A stretch of DNA of 51,225 bases, taken from JAWSUT01 sp033549345 (GTDB taxonomy: Bacteria; Bacillota; Dethiobacteria; Dethiobacterales; Dethiobacteraceae). Below, piece after piece: positions 1 to 8,134 of the stretch (the stretch's first letter is position 1; every line of letters starts with the position of its first letter). Location: NCBI GenBank assembly GCA_033549345.1, contig JAWSUT010000023.1:1-51225 (forward strand), in the 5' to 3' direction. The translations under genes were made by a program, and so were the position numbers. The notes below the pieces were generated by a model that was given only the letters and a program-made list of their open reading frames with translations, ran no database searches and was not told where the DNA came from.

Positions 1-63
1 CAAGAGGCAATCAAAGAACGCTACCGCTTTTTCAGTTTTGGTGACGCGATGCTGATTCTGTAA
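1..63 (+). CDS. queA: QueA C-terminus (tRNA preQ1-34 ribosyltransferase-isomerase), partial
   Basis: The first 20 codons of the window, open to the left edge, end in a TAA at 61-63 and read QEAIKERYRFFSFGDAMLIL. The FFSFGDAML ending is the highly conserved C-terminus of QueA, which transfers the ribosyl part of S-adenosylmethionine to preQ1 in tRNA to form epoxyqueuosine. The next gene is tgt, which inserts preQ1 into the same tRNAs, and queA-tgt-yajC is a usual order in Clostridia. Only the last few per cent of the protein is visible, so the call rests on this tail and on the neighbour. Confidence 0.85.
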   Translation, partial: QEAIKERYRFFSFGDAMLIL

Positions 64-112
64 TTTGACAAGTTTACGAATCACAGGTAAACTATCCCAT
101 GGAGAGGTGTAC

Positions 113-1234
113 ATGGCTGTTACATACACTTTAGTCAAAGAATGTCCCGAGACTGGTGCCCGCGCCGGGGTTTTGCATACACCCCACGGTGATGTACCCA
201 CGCCGGTGTTTATGCCGGTTGGCACGCAGGCTACGGTGAAAACAATGAGCCCTGAAGAATTAAAAGAAATCGGGGCAAAAATCATACTCAGCAATACATA
301 TCATCTTTACCTGCGTCCCGGACATGAACTCGTCCGTGCGGCCGGCGGCCTCCACACATTTATGAACTGGGACCGGGGCATCCTGACCGACAGTGGCGGG
401 TTTCAGGTGTTTAGTCTTGGTGCCCTGCGCAAAATCAAAGAGGAGGGCGTAACCTTTCGCTCCCATCATGACGGCTCAGAGCACTTTCTCAGCCCGGAAA
501 AAGTCATGGAGATCCAGGAGGCGCTCGGTGCCGACGTTATCATGGCCTTCGATGAATGTGCCCCCTACCCGGCCGAACGCGAGTATATCAAAGATTCTCT
601 GGCAAGAACCACCCGCTGGGCCGAGCGCTGTAGAAAAGCGCAGCAGCGCACAGACCAGGCGCTCTTTGCCATTGTCCAGGGTGGAATGTACCCCGATTTA
701 CGCCGGGAAAGTGCCAGCCAACTTGTGCCGCTGGATTTCCCAGGCTATGCCGTGGGCGGTCTTAGCGTTGGTGAACCTGCAGAGTTAATGTACGAAATGC
801 TGGAAGCAACCGTGCCGCTTTTGCCCAAAAATAAACCTCGCTATCTCATGGGTGTGGGAACGACTGATTATTTGCTTGAAGGTGTAAAACGGGGCATTGA
901 TATGTTTGACTGCGTACTGCCCACTAGAATTGCCCGCAATGGTACCGTCATTACGCGCGACGGATATCTGACTGTCAGAAACCGCCCATATGCCGACGAT
1001 TTCCGTCCCCTGGAAGAACATTGCGGTTGCTATACCTGCCGTAACTACACGCGGGCCTATATCCGGCATCTGATTAAGACAAATGAGATTTTCGGCTTCC
1101 GGCTGACCACATACCACAATCTATATGTTTTGGTTCATTTTATGGCTGAAATCCGGGATAGTATCATTAACGGCACATTCCCGGATCTGTATAAAGAATT
1201 TCATGCCCGTCTCGGGCACAAAAAGGAGGTTTGA
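113..1234 (+). CDS. tgt: Queuine/preQ1 tRNA-guanine transglycosylase
   Basis: Exchanges the wobble guanine of GUN-anticodon tRNAs for preQ1, the step before QueA. The 373-residue product has the family's usual length. Visible signatures are DSGGFQVF at residues 93-100 (general acid/base Asp), GGLSVGEP in the substrate loop, FDCVLPTRIARNG with the nucleophilic Asp, and the zinc site CxCxxC followed by His near residues 308-335. A longer reading starts at 65, but the ATG at 113 is chosen because GGAGAGG sits 5 bases upstream and because family proteins begin close to this point. It lies 49 bases after queA and 4 bases before yajC, so the three are probably co-transcribed. Confidence 0.96.
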   Translation: MAVTYTLVKECPETGARAGVLHTPHGDVPTPVFMPVGTQATVKTMSPEELKEIGAKIILSNTYHLYLRPGHELVRAAGGLHTFMNWDRGILTDSGGFQVFSLGALRKIKEEGVTFRSHHDGSEHFLSPEKVMEIQEALGADVIMAFDECAPYPAEREYIKDSLARTTRWAERCRKAQQRTDQALFAIVQGGMYPDLRRESASQLVPLDFPGYAVGGLSVGEPAELMYEMLEATVPLLPKNKPRYLMGVGTTDYLLEGVKRGIDMFDCVLPTRIARNGTVITRDGYLTVRNRPYADDFRPLEEHCGCYTCRNYTRAYIRHLIKTNEIFGFRLTTYHNLYVLVHFMAEIRDSIINGTFPDLYKEFHARLGHKKEV

Positions 1235-1238
1235 TTCT

Positions 1239-1511
1239 ATGCCACCAGAGTTTCTAAACGGTATCCTGCCATTTATTCTGCTGTTTGTCGTATTTTACTT
1301 TGTTCTGATTCGCCCGCAAATGCAGCAGCAGAAAAAAAGAAAAGAACTGCTCGAGTCCCTGAAAGAAGGGGACAAAATTCGCACCATCGGCGGTATCTAT
1401 GGTTCAATCGAGAAGATCAAGGATGATGATCTGACAGTGCGCATCGCCGATAACGTACGTGTCCGCATGGCACGTTTTGGTGTGGAGAGAGTAATGACGG
1501 ATAAGGAATGA
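1239..1511 (+). CDS. yajC: Preprotein translocase subunit YajC
   Basis: Small inner-membrane protein that associates with SecDF and assists Sec export. The 90 residues begin with one hydrophobic segment (about residues 5-23, ILPFILLFVVFYFVLI), followed by the family signature RPQMQQQKKRKELLESLKEGD and a C-terminal soluble domain with GGIYGSIEKI. The ATG at 1239 has AAGGAGG 9 bases upstream; the longer reading from 1125 would overlap tgt. Placement straight after queA-tgt is typical, although secDF does not follow in this window. Its stop codon lies inside the terminator hairpin that follows. Confidence 0.95.
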   Translation: MPPEFLNGILPFILLFVVFYFVLIRPQMQQQKKRKELLESLKEGDKIRTIGGIYGSIEKIKDDDLTVRIADNVRVRMARFGVERVMTDKE

Positions 1512-1538
1512 GCTAACAGAGCTCATTCCTTTTTATTT
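1503..1538 (+). terminator. Intrinsic terminator after yajC
   Basis: Perfect 12-bp arms (1503-1514 and 1520-1531) around a 5-base loop are followed by a T-rich run to 1538. The hairpin starts within the last codons of yajC, so the stop codon is inside the stem. Confidence 0.9.
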
Positions 1539-1606
1539 TGTTGAAATGTGAATATTTACCGGCATTGGTACATACATTGCAATAAGAAATTGTGGAGGTG
1601 AACCCA

Positions 1607-2005
1607 TTGCCGAGAAAAAGTGCTGCAACTGCGCAGATAAAACCGCCTGCTTCTGCCGTCGTCATGGCCAAAGGAGTCCTCTACGCTTACTTCTTTTCGC
1701 TCGTTGTATTTTTGCTGTTTAGCGCCCTGATACAGTATACGAAGCTGACTGAAGCCGTTCTGCCCTATACTGCCTATGCTACGTCACTAATTGCTATTTT
1801 TATTGGTGCATCATATGTTAGTAAAAGACTGGAAACTAAGGGTTGGTTAAACGGCGGGATTACCGGTCTGGTCTACCTGGCCGGCCTGGTGATTTTCGGA
1901 CTGATACTCCTGCCCGAATTTAGTCTCAATGTCGGTTACATAGCAAAAGTGTTCCTGGCATTTGTAACCGGAGCTGCTGGAGGGATCTTTGGCATCAACT
2001 CCTAA
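1607..2005 (+). CDS. TIGR04086-type membrane protein
   Basis: A 132-residue integral membrane protein with about four hydrophobic segments (near residues 23-42, 52-70, 85-105 and 110-130), matching by length and pattern the TIGR04086 family that follows yajC in many Clostridia. Its function is not known. The TTG at 1607 is chosen over the GTG at 1592 because GGAGGTGA (1594-1601) would overlap the earlier start but is well spaced for this one. It stands alone between two terminators, yet its position after queA-tgt-yajC agrees with the family's usual neighbourhood. Confidence 0.7.
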   Translation: MPRKSAATAQIKPPASAVVMAKGVLYAYFFSLVVFLLFSALIQYTKLTEAVLPYTAYATSLIAIFIGASYVSKRLETKGWLNGGITGLVYLAGLVIFGLILLPEFSLNVGYIAKVFLAFVTGAAGGIFGINS

Positions 2006-2040
2006 AAAACCCCGCTGCAACAGCAGCGGGGTTTTCCTTT
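2006..2040 (+). terminator. Terminator between convergent genes
   Basis: Nine-base GC-rich arms (2010-2018 and 2023-2031) with an AACA loop are flanked by A-rich sequence on the left and TTTT on the right. The hairpin can therefore end transcription in both directions, serving the membrane protein gene on the plus strand and the UPF0016 gene on the minus strand. Confidence 0.9.
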
Positions 2041-2043
2041 CGT

Positions 2044-2316
2044 TTAAAACTTTCCCAATAACAACAGCAGTCCGATAATCATAAAGGCCACACCGGCACC
2101 GGTTTGCAGCACATTCGGCGGAAAGACACGTGTCAGCCAGGCACCGGCCAGGACACCAATCAGTGAAGACAGGACAAGAGCGGATGCTGCGCCCAAAAAG
2201 ACAATCTTTGCCGACTGGCCCTGCGAGACCATGAGCATTGTCGCAAGTTGTGTCTTATCCCCCAGTTCTGCCAGAAATACCAGCGCAAATGTTGTCAGAA
2301 ACGCTTTAAAAACCAT
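2044..2316 (-). CDS. UPF0016/TMEM165-GDT1 family cation transporter, single repeat
   Basis: A 90-residue membrane protein with three hydrophobic stretches and the diagnostic ELGDKTQ motif at residues 17-23, the cation-binding signature of the UPF0016 (GDT1/Mnx/MneA) family that exports manganese or calcium. Eukaryotic and many bacterial members carry the motif twice; this one has a single copy, so an active transporter would need to dimerise or pair with another half. No second half-size gene is visible here. The ATG at 2316 opens the recognisable domain directly. The substrate is not shown by the sequence; Mn2+ is an inference from characterised relatives. Confidence 0.85.
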   Translation of the reverse strand: MVFKAFLTTFALVFLAELGDKTQLATMLMVSQGQSAKIVFLGAASALVLSSLIGVLAGAWLTRVFPPNVLQTGAGVAFMIIGLLLLLGKF

Positions 2317-2440
2317 CTGCTCACCCCTAGCTTTTTTTTCATGTTTATTCTAACCGCCGGGACGCTATGAGTAAAATGTCTCCCATCCTGCACTTTTTGC
2401 CCCTTTATCAATATAATGACATTGTGAGGGGAGGGAGAAG

Positions 2441-3271
2441 ATGTCTGCACCACAGCGAACTGTATGGCGAACCATGGCAGGCGACGTTTTCCTTGCGGTT
2501 CTGAAGATTATGATTGGGATTACCGTCCAAAGTGCAGCGCTCGTTGCTGAGGCGGTTCATTCAACAGGTGGTATTGCTGAGAACCTGGCAACACTCAGCG
2601 GTTTTCGCATCTCCCGGAAATGGTTATCTCTTTGCTCTTGCCTGGCGGGACTGCTTTGGGTCGGTATCGGCTTCAAGCTGACAACAGGAGCCATCGTAAG
2701 CCTCCGGTCCGGTGTAGTACCCGGTGCTGCGGCACTTTACATGATTGCTGCCTGTGTTGCGGTTAAAGTAGGCATGTATCGTTACGCCGGCATTGCCGCA
2801 GGCAAAACGGGCGGACAGTTACTGTATGCTGAAGTCAGGCGCCATCGCACGGAGATTATATTCCTATCCGGTATCCTGTTGGCCGTAATTGGTGCAAGGC
2901 TGGGTTACCCCGTTTTTGACAGCCTGGCCGCGCTTATCATCAGTGTTTTGGTTATCCGCCAGGGAATTGCCACCTGCCGCAGCGGTTTAGGTAAACTCAT
3001 CGAACTAACCCCGGATGAACACAGACTGTCTGAAATAAGGCAGGCTGTCAAATCACTGCCTGATGTAGCCACTCTGCACTGCCTGCGAACGCACAGGCAG
3101 GGGCAGGAAAGCCAAATCGAAGTTTATATCGGAGTTCATAACGAGCTGTGCGTCAGCAAAAAACATGATGTAGCCAGAAATGTAAAAGCCACACTGCTGC
3201 GTAACTTTCCCGAACTAAGCCGGATTACTGTCCATGTTACCCCAATCTCCAAAACCTGGGGTCGCATTTAA
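2441..3271 (+). CDS. Cation diffusion facilitator family protein with altered metal-site residues
   Basis: A 276-residue protein with the CDF layout: about six membrane segments to residue ~190, then a cytoplasmic ferredoxin-like domain (TLHCLRTHRQGQESQIEVYI). CDF exporters normally bind metal through HxxxD in TM2 and HHxxD in TM5. Here TM2 reads VAEAVHSTGG (residues 35-44), so the final Asp is Gly44 and the preceding Asp is Glu37. TM5 reads AEVRRHRTE (130-138), with Arg134 for the first His and Glu138 for Asp. The fold call is firm, but metal transport in the usual way is doubtful. The strong GAGGGGAGGGAG ribosome site supports ATG 2441, and TATAAT at 2412-2417 is a possible -10 element. Confidence 0.85.
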   Translation: MSAPQRTVWRTMAGDVFLAVLKIMIGITVQSAALVAEAVHSTGGIAENLATLSGFRISRKWLSLCSCLAGLLWVGIGFKLTTGAIVSLRSGVVPGAAALYMIAACVAVKVGMYRYAGIAAGKTGGQLLYAEVRRHRTEIIFLSGILLAVIGARLGYPVFDSLAALIISVLVIRQGIATCRSGLGKLIELTPDEHRLSEIRQAVKSLPDVATLHCLRTHRQGQESQIEVYIGVHNELCVSKKHDVARNVKATLLRNFPELSRITVHVTPISKTWGRI

Positions 3272-3353
3272 CTTGTAAACTACTTTCCTCAACACACTGA
3301 AATAAATAAATTGAAAACTTGTAAATTTAAAACACATAAATTTAAAACTTGTA

Positions 3354-3382
3354 TTGACAGTGGTTTAGCTCTGTGCTAAACT
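3354..3382 (+). promoter_or_regulatory. Vegetative promoter of the trp operon
   Basis: A perfect TTGACA (3354-3359), a 17-base spacer and TAAACT (3377-3382) precede the T-box leader. The 60 bases upstream are strongly A+T rich with repeated AAATTTAAAAC, resembling an UP element. Transcription would begin near 3389. Confidence 0.8.
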
Positions 3383-3388
3383 CAATGC

Positions 3389-3677
3389 AAATACGATGAC
3401 CGGGAAGAGTAGACGGAGAGGAAATTCTTTCAGAGAGCCGGGGTAGGTGTGAATCCGGCAGAAGGACCGCCGTTGAATGGGCCCGAGAGTAGTGGACCGA
3501 AACGTATGGAGTAGGCTCCGCCGGCATGTTCCCCCGTTACAGGGAACGGGGTATCGGACTGTATTACACCTCATGTCCCGTACCTGTCAGAGATGGCCTG
3601 TTTATATCTGCAGGCTAAAAAAGGTGGCACCGCGAAAGCAGAGTCTTTCGTCCTTTATGGATGAAAGGCTTTTTTTA
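3389..3677 (+). promoter_or_regulatory. T-box riboswitch, tryptophan (UGG) specifier
   Basis: The leader carries the T-box core AAGGTGGCACCGCG at 3621-3634, followed by an intrinsic terminator (arms 3642-3653 and 3659-3670, then a T run). The upstream Stem I region shows AGAGAGCCGGGG and GGTGTGAATCCGG. The sequence GAGTAGTGGACC puts TGG, the Trp codon, at 3493-3495 in the specifier position, which agrees with trpE starting 45 bases beyond the terminator. Uncharged tRNA-Trp would bind the specifier and the T-box and allow transcription into trpEGDCFBA-aroF. The specifier reading follows the known T-box layout; I did not fold the whole leader. Confidence 0.93.
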
Positions 3678-3721
3678 TTTTCATAAAATTAAAGTCAAAC
3701 CGATTCCAAGGAGGTAGGAGA

Positions 3722-5173
3722 ATGAATTTGGCGGCAACGACAGTGAGTGGGGCGAAGATGGTGACTGTGCATCGGGCACTGATGGGGGATCTGGAAACGC
3801 CGATATCTGCTTTTTTAAAACTTTGTCCGCAAGGCCCGGCTTTTTTGCTGGAGAGCGCTGCGGGCGGGGAGCAGGTGGCCCGGTATTCATTCTTGGGCTG
3901 CAACCCGTTTTTGGTGGTGAAGGGGCACGGTGCACAGATGGAGATGAACTGGGTGGACGGCCGCCGGGAAGTAGTAAGCGAAGGCCCCTTTGCGGCGCTG
4001 CGGATGCTTCTTCGCGACTACGGGCTGCCTGCACACCCGGCAATGCCGCGTTTTTGCGGTGGTGCTGTGGGATATTTCGCCTATGATAATGCTGTTCTGC
4101 TGGAGCCGGTGGGGGAGCCGCCCGAAGACCGGCTGAACCTTCCGGACACGTATCTGCAATTCATGGAAAATATCATGATCTTTGACCACTTTACTCATAA
4201 AATTCATTTGGTTGTTAACCGTCCGGTATATGAAAACGAGACTGCCACGGAAGCCGAGCAAGCGGCCGTAGATTCCCTAAGCGATATGCTGGCGAAGCTG
4301 GCCGCAACGGTGCCGGATTTGCCCGGCGGCGCAGAAATTGAGCCGGTTCCCGTACCCGAGGGAAATATGACGGAGGAAGAGTTTGTCAGGCGGGTTCAGA
4401 CCGCCAAAGAATATATAGCCGCGGGCGATATTTTTCAGGTGGTACTTTCACAGAGGTTTTCGACTCCCGTTAAAGAAGATCCGCTGGCCATCTACAGACG
4501 CCTGCGCAGCCTCAACCCTTCTCCGTATATGTTTTTCCTTCGCTTCACTGATGTGACTCTTGTGGGCGCCTCACCGGAAATGTTGGTCAGAGTCGACGGT
4601 AAAACGGTGACCACACGGCCCATTGCCGGAACCAGGCGCCGGGGTAAAAGCGAAGAAGAAGACAGAGCGCTGGAAGAGGATTTGAAGAGCGATCCCAAGG
4701 AAATGGCGGAGCATGTCATGCTGGTGGATCTGGGACGCAATGATCTGGGACGGGTGGCAGCGTACGGTTCAGTTAATGTTACAGAATACGCCAAGGTGGA
4801 GCGTTTCTCACACGTGATGCACCTTGTGAGTGAAGTGACGGGTGAACTGTCCGCAGGCAGCGCGGCCATGGAAGCGTTGGAGGCCTGCTTCCCGGCCGGG
4901 ACGCTTACAGGGGCTCCCAAAGTCCGCGCCATGCAAATCATTAATAAACTGGAGCAGGAAAAACGCGGGCCATACGGCGGTGCGGTGGGATACCTGGATT
5001 TTGCCGGTAACATGGACACCTGTATTACCATCCGGACGATGGTGATCAAAGACGGCAGGGCCTATATCCAGACCGGGGCAGGTATTGTGGCCGATTCGGT
5101 ACCGCAGGCGGAATACCAGGAAACAATTGATAAAGCAAAAGGAATGTTTGCCACACTGGGGGTGCAGGGATGA
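3722..5173 (+). CDS. trpE: Anthranilate synthase component I
   Basis: Makes anthranilate from chorismate with ammonia supplied by TrpG, the committed step to tryptophan. The 483-residue length is normal. The N-terminal part carries LLESAAGG (about residues 40-47), which includes the LLES element of the tryptophan feedback site. The C-terminal chorismate-binding domain shows PIAGTRRRG, LVDLGRNDLGR and FPAGTLTGAPKVRAM. ATG 3722 lies 5 bases after GGAGGTAGG. The gene is first in the T-box-controlled operon, and its stop overlaps the trpG start by 4 bases, indicating translational coupling. Confidence 0.98.
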   Translation: MNLAATTVSGAKMVTVHRALMGDLETPISAFLKLCPQGPAFLLESAAGGEQVARYSFLGCNPFLVVKGHGAQMEMNWVDGRREVVSEGPFAALRMLLRDYGLPAHPAMPRFCGGAVGYFAYDNAVLLEPVGEPPEDRLNLPDTYLQFMENIMIFDHFTHKIHLVVNRPVYENETATEAEQAAVDSLSDMLAKLAATVPDLPGGAEIEPVPVPEGNMTEEEFVRRVQTAKEYIAAGDIFQVVLSQRFSTPVKEDPLAIYRRLRSLNPSPYMFFLRFTDVTLVGASPEMLVRVDGKTVTTRPIAGTRRRGKSEEEDRALEEDLKSDPKEMAEHVMLVDLGRNDLGRVAAYGSVNVTEYAKVERFSHVMHLVSEVTGELSAGSAAMEALEACFPAGTLTGAPKVRAMQIINKLEQEKRGPYGGAVGYLDFAGNMDTCITIRTMVIKDGRAYIQTGAGIVADSVPQAEYQETIDKAKGMFATLGVQG

Positions 5174-5742
5174 TTGCCGTGATAGACAATTATGACTCCT
5201 TTACTTATAACCTGGTCCAGATGCTGGGTGAGATGGGCGCAGAGCTGCAGGTGCTGCGAAATGACAGGTTCACACTGCCGGAACTGACTGAGCTCGGTCC
5301 GCAGGCGATTGTGGTTTCACCGGGGCCGGGGATGCCGGACGGAGCCGGACTGACTCTTGATGTGATTTCGTGTTTTGCCGGAAAGGTGCCCATCCTTGGG
5401 GTTTGCCTCGGGCACCAGGCGATCGGCCAGTGTTTTGGCGGGGAAGTGGTCAGGGGCCCAAAGCCGTTCCACGGCAAACCTTCAGAAGTGTACCACTGCG
5501 GCGACCCGCTGTTTGCCGGTGTTGGCAGTCCCTTTACAGCCGGCCGGTATCATTCCCTGATACTGAAAGCAGAAACGCTGCCGGACTGCTTTGAGATTAC
5601 TGCCAGGACAGAGGACGGCATTGTCATGGCGCTGCGTCACAAACAGCTTCCGCTGCTGGGAGTGCAGTTTCATCCTGAATCGGTAATTACGCCCGAGGGA
5701 AAAAAGATCCTACAAAACTTTTTGCGAGGTGCGGCAGCATGA
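5170..5742 (+). CDS. trpG: Anthranilate synthase component II (glutamine amidotransferase)
   Basis: A class I glutamine amidotransferase of 190 residues that feeds ammonia to TrpE. It shows DNYDSFTYNLVQ at the N-terminus, the SPGPG oxyanion loop, the nucleophile motif GVCLGHQAIG and the catalytic His/Glu in FHPES. It overlaps trpE and trpD by 4 bases each (ATGA junctions). In many Firmicutes the amidotransferase is shared with folate synthesis (PabA). The place inside the trp operon argues for the tryptophan role, but dual use cannot be excluded. Confidence 0.97.
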   Translation: MIAVIDNYDSFTYNLVQMLGEMGAELQVLRNDRFTLPELTELGPQAIVVSPGPGMPDGAGLTLDVISCFAGKVPILGVCLGHQAIGQCFGGEVVRGPKPFHGKPSEVYHCGDPLFAGVGSPFTAGRYHSLILKAETLPDCFEITARTEDGIVMALRHKQLPLLGVQFHPESVITPEGKKILQNFLRGAAA

Positions 5743-6773
5743 AAGATGTTCTCAGTAAACTGTGTTTGAGAGAGAACCTGACGGATACAGAAGCTGGCGT
5801 GGCCATGGCCTCTATTATGGATGGTGAAGCCACACCGGCACAGGTGGCGGCATTTTTGGTGGCACTGAAAATGAAGGGGGAAACGGCCGGCGAACTTTTT
5901 GGCTGCGCCACAGTGATGCGGCAGCGGGCGGAAAAGGTCAAAACCAGCCGCACCGGCCTGACAGATACCTGCGGCACCGGTGGAGACGGGCGGGGTACTT
6001 TCAATATTTCCACTGCTGCAGCTCTTATCGCCGCCGGAGCCGGGCTGCCTGTGGCCAAACACGGCAACCGGTCGGTATCGAGTAAGTGCGGCTCCGCAGA
6101 TGTACTGGAAGCGCTTGGTGTGAAACTGGATCTCACGCCCGGCGAAATGGGCGCCTGCCTCGATGAAGTGGGCATTTCCTTTCTCTACGCCCCGGTGCTG
6201 CATAAAGCAATGAAACATGCTGCCGGGCCCCGCAGGGATGTGGGGGTACGCTCTGTGTTTAACCTGCTGGGGCCGCTTACCAATCCCGCCGGGGCCACAC
6301 GTCAGCTGCTGGGAGTCTACGCTGCGGAACTGGCTCCGGTGATGGCCAATGTGCTGCTGCTTTTGGGAGCAGAACAGGCGCTTGTGGTGCACGGGTCTGA
6401 CGGCAGCGATGAATTAACACTTGCCGGCAGTACCATGGTCTGCGAACTCCGCGGGGGTAAAGTTCTTTGCTATGATGTGGTTCCGGAGGACCTCGGGCTA
6501 AAAAGAAGTGCACCGGATACGCTCCGGGGCGGCGGGCCTGACGAGAATGCAGCACTTGTGCTAGCCGTCCTGCAGGGACAATTCGGGCCGCACCGTGATG
6601 TATCGGTGTTAAATGCAGGGGCGGCACTCTATGTGGGCGGTCTGGCAGCTAATTTGGCCGATGGCATCAATCTTGCCCGCGAAGCCATTGACAGCGGAGC
6701 CGCACTGGCCAAACTGGAAGCCCTGCGCCGCTTTACAGGGGGACAAAGCGATGCTCTTGCAAATTGCGGCTAA
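5739..6773 (+). CDS. trpD: Anthranilate phosphoribosyltransferase
   Basis: Joins anthranilate to phosphoribosyl pyrophosphate. The 344-residue product shows the PRPP-binding TCGTGGDGRGTFNIST (about residues 79-94), KHGNRSVSSKCGSADVLEALG and GVRSVFNLLGPLTNPAG, all hallmarks of the family. It overlaps trpG by 4 bases and trpC by 23 bases. The last 25 residues are outside the conserved core. Confidence 0.97.
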   Translation: MKDVLSKLCLRENLTDTEAGVAMASIMDGEATPAQVAAFLVALKMKGETAGELFGCATVMRQRAEKVKTSRTGLTDTCGTGGDGRGTFNISTAAALIAAGAGLPVAKHGNRSVSSKCGSADVLEALGVKLDLTPGEMGACLDEVGISFLYAPVLHKAMKHAAGPRRDVGVRSVFNLLGPLTNPAGATRQLLGVYAAELAPVMANVLLLLGAEQALVVHGSDGSDELTLAGSTMVCELRGGKVLCYDVVPEDLGLKRSAPDTLRGGGPDENAALVLAVLQGQFGPHRDVSVLNAGAALYVGGLAANLADGINLAREAIDSGAALAKLEALRRFTGGQSDALANCG

Positions 6774-7557
6774 AAAGAAACAGCGGGTAATCGCGGCAAA
6801 GTGCCGGCTACCGCTTGAACAGCTAAAAGAAAGTCTAACGGCAGCCGGATCGCCGGGGAAGTTTCGTGCAGCACTCACAGCTCCCGGAATCTCAGTTATC
6901 GCCGAAATCAAAAGAGCATCTCCCTCCAAAGGGGATTTTGGCCTGAGGGTGCCCATAACCGAACTGGCCGGGCAGTATGAAGCAGGCGGAGCCAGCGCCA
7001 TTTCCGTACTAACCGAGGAAGATTTTTTCCTGGGAAGTCAGGAAGATTTGACTGCGGTCCGACAAACCGTAACACTGCCGGTTCTGCGTAAAGATTTCGT
7101 GATTGACGCCTACCAGCTCTATGAAACCAGAGCGCTAAATGCCGATGCCGTTCTCCTGATTGCCGGGTTCCTTCCTGAAAAGCAGCTGGCCGGTTATCTG
7201 GAAATTTGTGAAGAACTGGGCCTTGCCGCCCTGGTGGAAACACACAACCAGGAAGAAATTAAACTGGCACTGCGCGCAGGCGCAAACATACTGGGGATCA
7301 ACAACCGGGATTTACGTACCTTCCGGACGGACATCAACCGGACAGTCAGGCTGGCCGGCCTCATCCCCGATGATGTGGTGCTGGTGAGTGAAAGTGGAAT
7401 TCATACGGCTGAAGATATCAAAATGCTGACCTTGGCCGGTGCCGACGCGGTACTGGTTGGCGAGTCCCTGGTCAAATCCGCGGATGCGGCAGCAAAAATC
7501 AGAGAATTTTCGGGGAGGGCGACTGGTAATGACACGAGTAAAAATATGCGGGGTTAA
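6751..7557 (+). CDS. trpC: Indole-3-glycerol phosphate synthase
   Basis: Closes the indole ring in a TIM-barrel active site. The 268 residues include VIAEIKRASPSKG (catalytic Lys of strand 1), VLRKDFVIDAYQLYE, GINNRDLRTF and the C-terminal VSESGI and VLVGESLV phosphate-binding motifs. ATG 6751 lies inside the end of trpD; the GGGGGAC before it can act as a ribosome site. A longer reading from 6613 has no family similarity upstream. It overlaps trpF by 29 bases, the longest class of junction in this operon. Confidence 0.97.
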   Translation: MLLQIAAKKKQRVIAAKCRLPLEQLKESLTAAGSPGKFRAALTAPGISVIAEIKRASPSKGDFGLRVPITELAGQYEAGGASAISVLTEEDFFLGSQEDLTAVRQTVTLPVLRKDFVIDAYQLYETRALNADAVLLIAGFLPEKQLAGYLEICEELGLAALVETHNQEEIKLALRAGANILGINNRDLRTFRTDINRTVRLAGLIPDDVVLVSESGIHTAEDIKMLTLAGADAVLVGESLVKSADAAAKIREFSGRATGNDTSKNMRG

Positions 7558-8134
7558 AACGGTGGAAGATGCACTGTTTTGTGTAAAGGCCGGAGCCGAT
7601 GCCATCGGCCTTGTGTTTGCCAAAAGCCCGCGTCAGGTAAGTCTGGACACGGCCCGGCGCATCACCGATGCGCTGCCGCCCTTTATCAGCCGGATTGGAG
7701 TCTTTGTTGATACGAACCGCGATGAAGTGGAACGGATTGCCCGCTTCTGCGGACTGACGACGCTGCAGTTTCACGGCAGCGAGGACGCCGGCTATTGCAG
7801 CAGTTTTGCCATCCCGGTTCTCAAAGCCGTTCAGGTCAGATCGGCAGTGGATCTGGAAGGTCTAAGCGAGTTTCCCGCAGCCGCGTTTGTTCTGGATGCC
7901 TATCATCCGCAAATAGCCGGCGGCACCGGCCGGACGTTCGACTGGACACTGGTCAGGACACAAGCGTCAAGACCTTTTGTTCTGGCAGGAGGCCTGACAG
8001 CAGATAATGTCACAGAGGCTGTGGGGCTTGTACGGCCATATGCTGTTGACGTTTCAAGCGGTGTGGAAACAGACGGGAAAAAGGACAGAAAAAAAATAAG
8101 CGCTTTTATTCAAGCGGTACGGAGGTGCGCCTGA
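7529..8134 (+). CDS. trpF: Phosphoribosylanthranilate isomerase
   Basis: Carries out the Amadori rearrangement of phosphoribosylanthranilate before the TrpC step. The 201-residue TIM barrel starts TRVKICGVK (catalytic Cys in the VKICG motif), continues with GLVFAKSPRQV, LQFHGSED and LDAYHPQIAGGTGRTFDW (catalytic Asp), and ends with FVLAGGLTADNV and VDVSSGVE. ATG 7529 sits inside trpC with GGGGAGGG about 10 bases upstream. The stop TGA shares its last base with the ATG of trpB. Confidence 0.97.
   Translation: MTRVKICGVKTVEDALFCVKAGADAIGLVFAKSPRQVSLDTARRITDALPPFISRIGVFVDTNRDEVERIARFCGLTTLQFHGSEDAGYCSSFAIPVLKAVQVRSAVDLEGLSEFPAAAFVLDAYHPQIAGGTGRTFDWTLVRTQASRPFVLAGGLTADNVTEAVGLVRPYAVDVSSGVETDGKKDRKKISAFIQAVRRCA

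Noticed and set aside
4492..5049. A 185-residue minus-strand frame inside trpE
   Set aside because: Ser/Arg-rich low-complexity product fully antisense to a certain gene.
5670..6392. Long minus-strand frames over trpD and trpG
   Set aside because: They are shadows of G+C-rich coding sequence on the other strand, without ribosome sites or family motifs.
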